Assembly: GCA_002396485.1 (NCBI GenBank)
Contig: DGXZ01000057.1
Coordinates: 8,635 to 72,634, forward strand
Length of the DNA stretch: 64,000 nt
DNA from: Spartobacteria bacterium UBA5019
GTDB lineage: Bacteria > Verrucomicrobiota > Verrucomicrobiia > Chthoniobacterales > Terrimicrobiaceae
Reading direction: 5' to 3'
The position numbers were made by a program, and so were the translations under genes. Positions 55,274 through 63,997 of this stretch are shown here, piece after piece (the stretch's first letter is position 1; each line of letters begins with the position of its first letter). A model generated the notes under the pieces. It made no database searches. It was not told where the DNA came from and saw only the letters and a list, made by a program, of their open reading frames with translations.

Positions 55274-57919
55274 ATGATCGAGGTCCGGTATCGCGGGGCC
55301 GTACATCTGCCCGGTCCAGATCTTTGGCTGGATCCGCATTACTCGAAGGCATTGGCTTTCGTGTCACACGCCCATAGCGACCACACGGGGCGCCACGAGC
55401 GCACCATCGCAACGCCGGCCACTCTTCGCCTCATGGAAGCACGCATGGGCACCCTGCACGGCGAAAAAATCACCCTACCCTTCGACGAGCTGCGCGATTT
55501 CGGAAAATTCCACATACGCCTGTTGCCAGCCGGGCATGTCCTGGGATCCGCGCAGTGTTTTGTCGAAACCGGACAAGGAAGCCTCCTCTACACGGGCGAC
55601 TTCAAACTCCGGCAGGGAGCAAGTGCCGAGACGACCGCTCACACCCACGCTGAGACACTCATCATGGAGACGACCTACGGACTCCCTCGCTATGTGTTTC
55701 CACCGTTTGAGGAGGTCATGGCTCAAATCCTCAAGTTTTGCATCGAATCCCTGGAGGAAGGCGCAACACCCATCCTGCTGGGTTATTCGCTCGGCAAGTC
55801 TCAGGAAATCCTCGCCAACCTCTGCGGCGCGGGAATGCGCGTCATGCTTCACTCCGCCATTGCAAAACTCATCCCGGTCTATGAATCAGAGGGCATCGTT
55901 TTTCCCGAGCACACACCATGGGACACAAAAACCGCAGCAGGACATGTCCTCATTTGCCCCCCCACCAGTGCCGGAAGCAAATCCATGGCGCTGGTGAAGA
56001 AACGGCGCGTCGCCGCCATCACCGGCTGGGCGATGGATGCCGGTGCCATCCACCGCATGCGTTGCGACGCCGCTTTCCCTCTCTCCGACCACGCGGGCTA
56101 CGACGACCTCCTGCGGCATGTCGAAAATATCGCCCCCAAACGGGTGCTCACCCTGCATGGCTTTGCGTCCGAATTCGCCGCCGATCTACGCTCGCGAGGC
56201 ATCGAGGCCTGGGCGCTCACGGGCCCGAACCAACTCGATCTGGCGATGGAGATTCCTCGCCAGCGGCCACGATCCAAGCCTCTGCCGGCCAAGTCAGCAG
56301 CGTCGGGGTTTCTGAAGTTCTGCTCGGTTGGCGAGAAGGTCGCATCCCTCACAGGCAAACAGGCCAAGATCAAACTTCTCTCAGCCTATTTCCAAAATCT
56401 GGAGGAGGCCGACCTGCGTCTCGCCGCGCTCTGGCTTTCGGGGTCGGCATTTTCCTCGACGGATGCCGCCCCGCACCAAGCGGGACGAGCCATCATCCGC
56501 GAGGCGCTCATCAAAGCCTCGGGCATGACCGAAGCCGATTTCCGACCACTCGCCCGTGGCATTAATGACAGCGGCCTCACGGCGGAAACCGTTATGGTCA
56601 CTGGCGGCGGCTCGAAAAACCCCACTCTCTCCGAAGTTGCCGCCGAATTGGAGGCCCTCCGCGCCGCCCGCTCGGGTGTTGCAAAAATCGAAATCCTGAC
56701 CCGTTTTTTTCAAGACACGCCGCCAGTCGCCGCCAAGTTTCTCGTTAAGATCCTCTCCGGCGACCTGCGCATCGGTCTCAAAGAGGGCTTGCTGGAGGAA
56801 TGTATCGCCGACGCCTTCGAGGCCGATCCCAGCGAGGTGCGCGAGGCAAACATGTTCTGCGGCGACTTGGGTCTCGTGGCAGTCATGGCGCGAAACCGCC
56901 GACTCCACGAGCGCACGATGCGACTTTTCCAACCGGTCAAGTGCATGCTGGCCTCGCCTGAACCGGATGCAGCCGCCGTGCGGGCCCGCTTTGCCGATGC
57001 CGCCACGCTCTGGATCGAGCCGAAGTTCGACGGCATTCGCGCCCAAATCCACACCGACACAAAGCGCACGGAGATTTTCACCCGCGACTTGAAGGTCGTC
57101 ACCTCCAGTTTTCCCGAGGTAGCCCGCGCCGCTTCGGAACTGGGACGGGAAGCCATTCTCGATGCCGAGATTCTGGCTTGGCGCGATGAACGCCCCCTGC
57201 CGTTTCATTCGCTCCAAATGCGCCTCGGACGCCAGGAGGCCGACCTCTTTTTTGAAAATGAAATCCCCGTCGCCTGCATTGTCTTCGACATCCTGCAGCT
57301 CGACGGCACCAGCCTGCTGAATGAACCCTTGCACCGCCGCCGCGAGCTCCTGCACGGCCTTGCCATTCCCGAGCCCCTACGACATGCGGATATCCTCCAC
57401 GCAGCCAGCGCGGATCAGATCGACGCCCACTTCCGCGACATCCGCTCCGCCGGACACGAAGGCCTCCTGATCAAAGACCCGGACAGCCACTACCAACCCG
57501 GCCGCCGTGGCCTCGCCTGGATCAAACTCAAAAAACGCCTCGCCACACTCGATGTCGTCGTCACGGCTGTGGAATACGGCCACGGCAAACGGCGCGGCGT
57601 CCTGAGCGACTACACCTTCGCCGTGCGCGATCAAAAAACAGGCGCCCTTGCCACCATCGGCAAAGCCTACACCGGCCTCACCGACCTCGAAATCGCCGCC
57701 CTCACCGACGAATTCCTCTCCACCGCCCTCTCGCAAACAGGCAACCGCATCGAAGTCGAACCCCTCGTCATCCTCGAAATCGCCTTCGACTCGATCCGAG
57801 AAAGCCCCCGCCACCCCTCCGGCCTCGCCCTCCGCTTCCCACGCATCACCCGCATCCGCCGCGACAAATCTGCGGCGGATATCGACACCATCGCAACAGC
57901 CAGAAAACTGCTGGCGTAA
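55274..57919 (+). CDS. Fused MBL-fold exonuclease and ATP-dependent DNA ligase
   Basis: An 881-residue two-enzyme fusion. Residues about 1-335 are a metallo-beta-lactamase/beta-CASP nuclease of the ligase-associated exonuclease type: FVSHAHSDHTGRH (metal site), LLPAGHVLGSAQCFVETGQG, LLYTGDFKLRQGA. Residues about 345-880 are an ATP-dependent ligase: helical DNA-binding domain, catalytic lysine K584 in IEPKFDGIRAQIHTD, then motif V in LAWIKLKKRL and an OB fold. These two proteins are normally encoded by neighbouring genes, with a DEXH helicase and a PdeM-like phosphoesterase, in a DNA-damage (cisplatin) response set. No helicase gene is in the window. Fusion should couple end trimming with sealing. 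Confidence 0.93.
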   Translation: MIEVRYRGAVHLPGPDLWLDPHYSKALAFVSHAHSDHTGRHERTIATPATLRLMEARMGTLHGEKITLPFDELRDFGKFHIRLLPAGHVLGSAQCFVETGQGSLLYTGDFKLRQGASAETTAHTHAETLIMETTYGLPRYVFPPFEEVMAQILKFCIESLEEGATPILLGYSLGKSQEILANLCGAGMRVMLHSAIAKLIPVYESEGIVFPEHTPWDTKTAAGHVLICPPTSAGSKSMALVKKRRVAAITGWAMDAGAIHRMRCDAAFPLSDHAGYDDLLRHVENIAPKRVLTLHGFASEFAADLRSRGIEAWALTGPNQLDLAMEIPRQRPRSKPLPAKSAASGFLKFCSVGEKVASLTGKQAKIKLLSAYFQNLEEADLRLAALWLSGSAFSSTDAAPHQAGRAIIREALIKASGMTEADFRPLARGINDSGLTAETVMVTGGGSKNPTLSEVAAELEALRAARSGVAKIEILTRFFQDTPPVAAKFLVKILSGDLRIGLKEGLLEECIADAFEADPSEVREANMFCGDLGLVAVMARNRRLHERTMRLFQPVKCMLASPEPDAAAVRARFADAATLWIEPKFDGIRAQIHTDTKRTEIFTRDLKVVTSSFPEVARAASELGREAILDAEILAWRDERPLPFHSLQMRLGRQEADLFFENEIPVACIVFDILQLDGTSLLNEPLHRRRELLHGLAIPEPLRHADILHAASADQIDAHFRDIRSAGHEGLLIKDPDSHYQPGRRGLAWIKLKKRLATLDVVVTAVEYGHGKRRGVLSDYTFAVRDQKTGALATIGKAYTGLTDLEIAALTDEFLSTALSQTGNRIEVEPLVILEIAFDSIRESPRHPSGLALRFPRITRIRRDKSAADIDTIATARKLLA

Positions 57920-57958
57920 AGCCCAGCTTTGGCAATAACCCGCGTAAGCGCAACCAAC

Positions 57959-58315
57959 TCAAGTCACAACCGCCAGGCCTGAACGCAGTGCTGCGGAAGC
58001 GACGGCATTCAGACTGCTCCCCCTCTCCTCCGCTTTCAGAGCAAGAGCCTCGTGGAGACCGGGATCAATACGCAAAACAAATTTGCCACTATATTTTTTT
58101 TGTTCCGGATTGGGAAGTTTTCGCCCATCCGCCAGCATCAGTTCCACGACCTCCTCGGCCACTTGGCAGATTTCGGAAAACACCGCAGACCGGTCACTGC
58201 CATGCACCCCACCATAGGAAAGCGCCGGAACCCGTCCGATATAACAACCATCTTCGTCACTCCACTCGACAATCTTCGCGTAGCGATCCGCAATCTGTTT
58301 AATATTTTTTTTCAT
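57959..58315 (-). CDS. hicB: HicB-like antitoxin
   Basis: The 118-residue protein has a HicB-type N-terminal domain (YAKIVEWSDEDGCYIGRVPA, ICQVAEEVVELMLADGRKL) and a C-terminal ribbon-helix-helix-like domain (SGKFVLRIDPGLHEALALKA, SLNAVASAALRSGL). It would neutralise the HicA toxin and bind the operator. The start ATG 58315 overlaps the hicA stop by 4 bases; the order is toxin then antitoxin, the usual one for hicAB. The frame extends 48 codons upstream across hicA but is not coding there. Confidence 0.92.
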   Translation of the reverse strand: MKKNIKQIADRYAKIVEWSDEDGCYIGRVPALSYGGVHGSDRSAVFSEICQVAEEVVELMLADGRKLPNPEQKKYSGKFVLRIDPGLHEALALKAEERGSSLNAVASAALRSGLAVVT

Positions 58316-58506
58316 GGATTTTCCTCCAAGGCTTTTTTGATCTGACGCTCCAAATAGCGCGGACAGTCCGATCCAGACTTTCCGCTGACAGTTAGCACCG
58401 CTCCAGTCAAAGGATGAACCCAATTGCGATGGCTTCCTTTGCCACCTCGGTTGATCCATCCGGCTTTTGCAATCTGGGATTCCATTTCACGGACCTTCTT
58501 GGGCAT
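58312..58506 (-). CDS. hicA: HicA-like mRNA interferase toxin
   Basis: A 64-residue protein with the dsRBD-like HicA fold: EMESQIAKAGWINRGGKGSH, with the catalytic histidine in GKGSHRNWVHP, then the SGKSGSDCPRYLERQIKKAL tail. It cleaves mRNA when unbound. It is the first gene of the hicAB operon, with a candidate operator just upstream. A start at M8 (MESQIAKAGW) is also possible. Confidence 0.92.
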   Translation of the reverse strand: MPKKVREMESQIAKAGWINRGGKGSHRNWVHPLTGAVLTVSGKSGSDCPRYLERQIKKALEENP

Positions 58507-58513
58507 ATCTTTT

Positions 58514-58527
58514 GATACTATAATATC
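58514..58527. promoter_or_regulatory. Candidate hicAB promoter/operator
   Basis: GATACTATAATATC is an imperfect palindrome (12 of 14 symmetric), 7 bases upstream of the hicA start; its TATAAT-like core could also be a -10 element. Ribbon-helix-helix HicB proteins bind such sites. Assignment is inference. Confidence 0.5.
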
Positions 58528-58647
58528 GCATCAGATCAAATTTTTTTAGCGAGGCTGAGCCATAGAACACTCCCCTTTTCGGCTTGCGACCGTTGCAAAC
58601 ACCCTGTGCTTGCGTGACATTCCGCCCGGTTGCATCATGCCCTCACT

Positions 58648-59433
58648 GTGACTCAACCACTCATTATTGCTGGCCGCTCGTTTTCATCCCGACTCCTTCT
58701 TGGAACGGGCAAGTTTTCTTCCAATGAAACCATGCGAGATGCACTGGATGCCAGCGGATGCGAAATCGTCACCGTTGCGCTGCGACGGGCAGATCTGAGT
58801 GGAAAGAAGGATCCTTTTGCGAACATTCTGGATTTCATCGATCCCAAGAAATACCTGCTGCTTCCGAATACCAGCGGAGCGATGAATGCCGACGAGGCGG
58901 TGCGACTCGCCCGACTCGCAGCCGCAGCAGGGCTGCCCCAATGGGTGAAGCTCGAGATCCACCCCGACCCGCATTATTTGCTTCCCGACCCCATCGAGAC
59001 ACTGGCGGCTGCGGAGATACTTGTTAAAGAAGGATTCACTGTTCTGCCTTATATCAATGCCGACCCCGTTCTGGCTCGGCGGCTCCAGGATGTCGGCACG
59101 GCCACCGTGATGCCTCTCGGGTCTCCCATTGGCAGCAACCGGGGGCTCGACAACCGCTCGCAGATTGAAATCATTATCAAGCAAGCCACCGTCCCGGTTG
59201 TCGTCGATGCTGGCATCGGCGCACCAAGCCATGCCGCCGAGGCCTTGGAAATGGGGGCCGATGCCGTGCTGGTGAACACCGCCATCGCCGCTGCCGAAGA
59301 CCCCGTGCGCATGGCAGGAGCCTTCAGAGCCACTGTCGAAGCGGCCCGCGAAGCCCACGAAGCGGGGCTCCCCATGCGACTCGACCACGCCTCCGCGACG
59401 AGCCCTCTCGCGGCGTTTTTAAGATCGGCTTGA
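58648..59433 (+). CDS. thiG: Thiazole synthase
   Basis: Forms the thiazole phosphate of thiamine from deoxyxylulose phosphate, dehydroglycine and ThiS thiocarboxylate. The 261-residue TIM barrel has [39 protein letters not shown], the Schiff-base lysine in [31 protein letters not shown] and [20 protein letters not shown]. The start is taken as GTG 58648 (V-TQPLII); a TTG at 58630 is in frame. No thiS, thiF, thiH or thiO gene is adjacent, and no TPP riboswitch is recognisable in the 140 bases upstream. Confidence 0.95.
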   Translation: MTQPLIIAGRSFSSRLLLGTGKFSSNETMRDALDASGCEIVTVALRRADLSGKKDPFANILDFIDPKKYLLLPNTSGAMNADEAVRLARLAAAAGLPQWVKLEIHPDPHYLLPDPIETLAAAEILVKEGFTVLPYINADPVLARRLQDVGTATVMPLGSPIGSNRGLDNRSQIEIIIKQATVPVVVDAGIGAPSHAAEALEMGADAVLVNTAIAAAEDPVRMAGAFRATVEAAREAHEAGLPMRLDHASATSPLAAFLRSA

Positions 59434-59510
59434 ACCCTCAAAATGAGGTGAAAACGGATGCCGTGGCTTGCTTTTGGTCACAGGACATGAGGTGATCCAC
59501 CATCTCCACT

Positions 59511-60233
59511 ATGAAGCTGACAAACATTTTCCTGAGCCTTGCATTTGTTTTCCTTGTTCGGCTACCGGCGCTTGCGGAGCACGGATGGCCTATGCCACCG
59601 GCTTCCTATTTTATCCAACGAATCCCGCCACCGCCAAAAGAGGGCGACGCGGTTGACATCAGCGACCTGGATTATGTTCTCGCCGTTCAGGCCTGCGCCA
59701 CAAAAGAACAGATCGCGCACTCAAAGCTGACGGCAAAGTTGGATCCCTTCACGATTTTTGGCGAGGTGCTCGGGCGGGGCTTCACCGCATCGAAGTATCC
59801 CCTGACGAGTGATCTCTTCAACAAGCTTTCGGCCACCGCAGAGACGATCAAAGATCAGCTCAAGACGCACTACGCCAGAAAAAGACCGGTCGATGCACAC
59901 GAGGAAAATGGGGTCATCTCGTATGTGCCAAGGTTTGCCAGTTTCTCGTATCCGAGCGGACACTCCTTGCGCGGTTGGCTCTGGGCACTGGTGCTGTCGG
60001 AACTCGATCCTGCAAAGAAAAACCAAATCATCTCTTGCGGAGCACGTGTCGGATCAGACCGCGTCGTGGCAGGCGTCCACTACCAAACGGACATCATGGC
60101 CTCACGCGCCCTGGGAAGACTCATTTTTAACAAATTAAAATCCGATCCGGATTTTGTGAAGGAACTAGCTGCCGCACAGAAAGCCGAGTGGGCCGGCGCG
60201 AAGGCTGCCCCTGCAAAGATCGGCACGCGGTAG
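59511..60233 (+). CDS. PAP2-family acid phosphatase (class A nonspecific type), periplasmic
   Basis: A 240-residue protein with signal peptide (MKLTNIFLSLAFVFLVRLPA, cut after ALA). It carries the three PAP2/class A phosphatase motifs: KTHYARKRP, SYPSGHSLRGWLWALVL and GSDRVVAGVHYQTD. PhoC/PhoN-like enzymes remove phosphate from many monoesters in the periplasm. It lies between thiG and tRNA-Thr and appears monocistronic. Confidence 0.92.
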   Translation: MKLTNIFLSLAFVFLVRLPALAEHGWPMPPASYFIQRIPPPPKEGDAVDISDLDYVLAVQACATKEQIAHSKLTAKLDPFTIFGEVLGRGFTASKYPLTSDLFNKLSATAETIKDQLKTHYARKRPVDAHEENGVISYVPRFASFSYPSGHSLRGWLWALVLSELDPAKKNQIISCGARVGSDRVVAGVHYQTDIMASRALGRLIFNKLKSDPDFVKELAAAQKAEWAGAKAAPAKIGTR

Positions 60234-60432
60234 CGCAGCGTGCCCATCAAAACAGCGAGGTCCGTAGTCGAGTTCGCGCTTCGAGTGGGGATGCCAATAG
60301 TTTCGTTGAAGGTTTCACTTACAGCGATTCGGCCTCCGTTGAGCTTGATGGCTGCGTTGTCACGCCACACTAGCGGTTTCAAACGGCTCTTGCATACGCG
60401 CCCAAAGTGTGGGAGGATATCCATTCTTCCAC

Positions 60433-60504
60433 GCCGACATAGCTCAGTGGTAGAGCAGCGGTTTTGTAAACCGCTGGTCGTCGGTTCGAATCCGACTGTC
60501 GGCT
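60433..60504 (+). tRNA. tRNA-Thr (anticodon TGT)
   Basis: A full cloverleaf of 72 bases: acceptor GCCGACA with TGTCGGC, D arm GCTC/GAGC, anticodon stem GCGGT/ACCGC with loop TTTGTAA (anticodon TGT, 60465-60467), T arm GTCGG/CCGAC with TTCGAAT. The 3' CCA is not encoded (TCCC follows). It reads ACN threonine codons, mainly ACA. Confidence 0.96.
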
Positions 60505-60551
60505 CCCTTCACTCCATCTTCTTTGCAAGACCTGTTGCACCTCGTACAACA

Positions 60552-61238
60552 ATGGAGAAAGTAGTAGTTGCGCCCAACGTCAGAACCGCAGCCTCCTTCG
60601 TCCATTCTCATATGTCCAACAACGATACTCTTGATCACTCCGCTTCCGAATTTGGCACACCCTTTCAAGCTCTCATCGACCACTGCGAGGCGAATGAACT
60701 CAGCTTTGCCATCTTCCGGGAGGAAAAACGCATTCGGCTCAATATTTGCCGCAAGCATGCCCTCTACAGCTGCCACTTGCGTATTTCCAATGACGACGAG
60801 ATTTTTCAAATCCACCTCAACTACCCGGTTCTAGCGAAGGATGAAAAAATGCGACCGAACGTCACGGAGTTCTTTACCCGAGTAAACTACGGCCTCGTGC
60901 TTGGTGCATTTGAGGTGGACTTGCGCGACGGGGAGGCCCGCTACCACATCAGCCACATCATCGGCGACGGGCGCTTGGAGGATGAAGTCATCCGCCGCAT
61001 CATCGGCTCAGCCCTTTCCACGGCGGACCGCTATTTCCCAGCTTACATGCGCGTGCTCTTCGGCGGCGACACTCCCGAGGACGCCGTTTTTCTGGCCGAA
61101 CTGGATTTGAATACGCAAGATACGCAAAGCGAGCCCGCCTCCGCAGATTCGCCCATTCCCCCGATACCCAAGACATCCAAGCGCAAACCCCGTAAGAAAC
61201 GCGGCAAGCTGGACGATTCCGATTCCCCGGAATCCTGA
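60552..61238 (+). CDS. YbjN-like protein
   Basis: A 228-residue cytoplasmic protein (208 if started at ATG 60612, MSNNDTLDHS). The middle (about 40-185) resembles the YbjN/type III secretion chaperone-like fold: FQALIDHCEANELSFAIFRE, HALYSCHLRISNDDEIFQIH, FFTRVNYGLVLGAFEVDLRD, DEVIRRIIGSALSTADRYFP. The C terminus is a proline/lysine-rich tail (PKTSKRKPRKKRGK). The open frame continues upstream through the tRNA, so the start must be after 60504. Function unknown; relatives affect motility and stress responses. Confidence 0.8.
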   Translation: MEKVVVAPNVRTAASFVHSHMSNNDTLDHSASEFGTPFQALIDHCEANELSFAIFREEKRIRLNICRKHALYSCHLRISNDDEIFQIHLNYPVLAKDEKMRPNVTEFFTRVNYGLVLGAFEVDLRDGEARYHISHIIGDGRLEDEVIRRIIGSALSTADRYFPAYMRVLFGGDTPEDAVFLAELDLNTQDTQSEPASADSPIPPIPKTSKRKPRKKRGKLDDSDSPES

Positions 61239-61279
61239 CAAATAAGCTCCAGCGTTTTTGGCAGCCGCCTACGCCCGCT

Positions 61280-61492
61280 TTAAAAGAAAGAAATTCGGCG
61301 AACACATAGCTGATGACAAAAAGGGTCAGAAGTAGTATTAGAGCAAATCAAGAGCAAATTTAGTATAAGTGACAAGGGTGCGAGGTCGGTAGGGAGCGGG
61401 TTGGCAGGGATGGGTGTCGGTTTATCGGCAGCGTGCCGCGCGGCCAGTGGCGCAAGCAGCCGGGCGGTGAGGAGTGTGAGGATAGGGTTCAT
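61280..61492 (-). pseudogene. Remnant of a secreted-protein gene (signal peptide only)
   Basis: The frame starts MNPILTLLTARLLAPLAARH and AADKP, a good signal peptide of the kind used by secreted PVC-group enzymes. After about 40 residues it becomes low-complexity sequence with no domain and stops. It lies 33 bases downstream of the pectate-lyase-like gene on the same strand. I read it as the 5' stub of a lost gene; a real small exported peptide is possible. The rest of 61239-61525 shows nothing recognisable. Confidence 0.4.
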
Positions 61493-61525
61493 GGGTGCAG
61501 ATTCTTTCATTGTTTGTAGGATGTT

Positions 61526-62873
61526 TCACTTAGGACGGTTCATCAGCAGTGGGACGGTAGTTTCACCCGGGCAACTCGGGCGCCGCCGGTCGAATTCGCT
61601 ATCGAGGACTTCCGTGATCTGGCCTTTGTTTTCATCTCGAAGAAGCGTCTTGTATGCCTGAGCCTTGGTGCCACCCCAGGTTACGAACGTCAGTGAAACC
61701 AGCGAGTCGCTGGCGATAACCATTGGCTGCTCGAGGGTTTGGGAACCCGCACCCTGACCCGCAGCCTGAATGCCACCAAGCACCTCCAGTCGGCTCTGAT
61801 CGCTCACGTGAAAAATTGTTCCCGGTATGTGGCCATCCTCCGACTTGAACCCGAAAAGCCACACCGTTGACTTTCGAAAAGCATGTTGAACGACTTGGTA
61901 TTCATTATTTAATCCACGTATCCAAACCCGCACATTTTCGACGGCGAGCGAAGCTTTGTCGCCGCCGGGCGCGAATCCCTGCACGTTGTTCACGAAAACC
62001 TCCTTGGGATCCCCCTGCGGTGTCGTGTTGCGATACAGACGCCATATGCTGGTCTTGAGCGCCGGGGCCCCTGAGTAAAACATGTCTGCACCACGAGTCA
62101 TAGCTCTCTGATACCAGAAATAAGTGACCGTACCTTCCAGGACCACAGGACGCTGGGCCTCGTGATCGAGAAAAACGCCTCCCGCATTCAGGTTCTGGCG
62201 CAGAAGCAGAGGTTCCTTGGAAGCCTTGGAAACCCGAAAGAGCGCCGGCCGGACTGCATCGGGAGGCTCACCAATAAAAGCAAGTTTTTGTGATTCACCC
62301 CCGTTCAACTCTGCCTTTTGGTCAAGATCACGCCGGTAGATGGCCGCCCAGAGGTAGTCCACCTCCCGCACCGACGAGGGAATGTCCACCGTTCCGTTGA
62401 TCACATAGTGCGCCTTCGGAAACCATACCACCGGCTTGCCGGAGTTCATGGCGCGCTGCACAGCCGCGGTGTCGTCGGTGAGGCCGTCGCCTACCGCGCC
62501 GAAGTCATCCACATTGGCCCATTTCGACAGGTCACTTTCCGGTAGGATCACCGGAGCCTCCTTCACTGGCAGACGGAGGGTTGTCGCCGGCACACCGGGA
62601 GTTGCTGATGCCGTTTTCCCGACGATATGCTCACCAATGAAGTTTCCCGCAAGGGCCGTTTTTCCGTCAACGGCAATCGCCGCACCGTAACCGCTTAGGG
62701 TCACATCCCTGCTTAAAAGAGTGGCCGTTCCTTTCACAGCGATAGCGGGCTCGTTGGTTCCGCTCCCTTGAAGGGTGCTGTCCAAAAGCACCAGTTGCGA
62801 ACTCCCCGCGATGCTAATGGCTGATGGGTTATTAGAGACGGAGATTTTCCGGGCGCACATGATTGCATCGCTA
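61526..62873 (-). pseudogene. Pectate-lyase-superfamily beta-helix protein, 5' end cut off by IS630 element
   Basis: The remaining 440 or so residues are the C-terminal part of a right-handed beta-helix protein. Turns such as ATLLSRDVTLSGYGAAIAVD precede a pectate-lyase-superfamily (GH55-like) entry WANVDDFGAVGDGLTDDTAA, VQRAMNSGKPVVWFPKAHYV, and a long barrel-like remainder ending VPLLMNRPK. The first ATG (62860) is mid-domain and has no signal peptide; the frame stays open up to the insertion point at 62872. So the start and likely signal peptide were separated by the transposon and lie beyond the window. The residual gene is probably not expressed as a working secreted enzyme. Confidence 0.82.
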
Positions 62874-62903
62874 GTATCTACTTTACAAAATAAGCGAAAT
62901 AAC
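62874..62903 (+). repeat. IS630 left terminal inverted repeat
   Basis: Starts GTATCTACTTTACAAAATAA. Matches the reverse complement of 63968-63997 at about 23 of 30 positions, including the first 7. Confidence 0.85.
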
Positions 62904-62916
62904 TATATTGGAGGCT

Positions 62917-63993
62917 ATGAGTCGTCCATGCACTCCAATTACTCTCTCTCGCTCCGAAGAGGCCGAACTTAATAAACTGATCCGTGCCCCTCGAACCCAA
63001 AGACGCCACGCCGACAGGGCACGGATCGTTCTCGAAGCATTTTATGGTAAAAGCAACATTGAGATTGCGGCTCTTATGCGAACGCGTCCGGCCACTGTGA
63101 GCAAATGGAGGATTCGATTCGAACAGGAAGGATTAATGGGCTTACGCGACGATTTTCGGCCTGGACGCCCTCGGATTCAGGAAGATTCCGAAAATCTTCG
63201 CCGACGGATACTGGAACACATCGATACCCCACCGCCCGCTGGATACGCAAAATGGAACGGCCGAACACTTGGTGAAGCATTGGAGATTCCTTCAAATCTG
63301 ATTTGGAGGGAATTGAGAGCTTTGGGCATCAGTCTGCAGCGGCGGCGCTCATGGTGCATCTCAACCGATCCTGAATTCGACGCCAAGAGCGCTGATATTA
63401 TCGGGCTCTATCTTGGCGTGCCAGCCAACGCTGTTGTCCTTTCCGTGGATGAAAAGCCCTGCGTTCAAGCCCTTGAAAGAGAGCAAGGATGGCTCAAAAT
63501 GCCCGATGGCCGCTCGATGACTGGTTTCGCTCATGAATACAAGCGGCACGGAACCACCAATCTTTTTGCAGCATTGAATGTCGCCACTGGACAAGTTCAT
63601 GCAAAGTGCTTTCCGAGAAAGCGGCGCGAGGAATTTCTGCACTTCCTGGACTCGGTCACCGCCTGTCATGCGGGCAAGGAAATTCACGTCATCCTCGACA
63701 ATTTGAGCGTTCATAAACTCAAACCCGACCATCCTTGGATCAAGCGACATCCCCATATCCACTTCCACTTTACACCCACGCATGCCTCCTGGCTCAATCA
63801 AATCGAAGTCTGGTTCAGCATCTTGAGCCGAGCGGCATTGAAGAGCGCCAGTTTTCGAAGCGTAAAGGACCTCGTGCAGGCCATCGAAAGCTTTCTCAAA
63901 GCCTACAATGAAACGGCTGCTCCTTTCGAATGGACAAAAATCCGCGTCTGCAAAAAATCACCTGAAAGTAAATACGCTAATTTAATAAACTAG
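62917..63993 (+). CDS. IS630-family transposase
   Basis: The 358-residue protein has an N-terminal helix-turn-helix (about 20-70: RHADRARIVLEAFYGKSNIE, IAALMRTRPATVSKWRIRFE) and winged/linker region, and a DDE catalytic domain with all three acidic residues: D in VVLSVDEKPCVQAL, D in IHVILDNLSVHK, E in ASWLNQIEVWFS. ATG 62917 is preceded at 2 bases by GGAGG; TTG 62908 is an alternative. The TAG stop lies inside the right inverted repeat. It looks intact and possibly active. Confidence 0.94.
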   Translation: MSRPCTPITLSRSEEAELNKLIRAPRTQRRHADRARIVLEAFYGKSNIEIAALMRTRPATVSKWRIRFEQEGLMGLRDDFRPGRPRIQEDSENLRRRILEHIDTPPPAGYAKWNGRTLGEALEIPSNLIWRELRALGISLQRRRSWCISTDPEFDAKSADIIGLYLGVPANAVVLSVDEKPCVQALEREQGWLKMPDGRSMTGFAHEYKRHGTTNLFAALNVATGQVHAKCFPRKRREEFLHFLDSVTACHAGKEIHVILDNLSVHKLKPDHPWIKRHPHIHFHFTPTHASWLNQIEVWFSILSRAALKSASFRSVKDLVQAIESFLKAYNETAAPFEWTKIRVCKKSPESKYANLIN

Positions 63994-63997
63994 ATAC
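63968..63997 (-). repeat. IS630 right terminal inverted repeat
   Basis: Ends TAAACTAGATAC, complementary to the left end. It overlaps the transposase stop codon. Confidence 0.85.

Larger units (their letters stand above)
62874..63997 (+). mobile_element. IS630-family insertion sequence, complete (about 1.12 kb)
   Basis: It is bounded by imperfect inverted repeats (62874-62903 and 63968-63997, ends GTATCTA...TAGATAC, about 23 of 30 matching) and contains one intact DDE transposase gene. Outside the ends are CTA on the left (62871-62873) and TAG on the right (63998-64000), which fits a CTAG target with TA duplication, the known preference of IS630. It interrupts the pectate-lyase-like gene. 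It contains no passenger gene. Confidence 0.88.

Noticed and set aside
58507..58647. TPP riboswitch before thiG
   Set aside because: No CUGAGA-type thi-box or matching stems could be found.
60240..60551. Upstream extension of the YbjN-like gene
   Set aside because: It would translate through the tRNA-Thr gene; the ATG at 60552 or 60612 is the realistic start.
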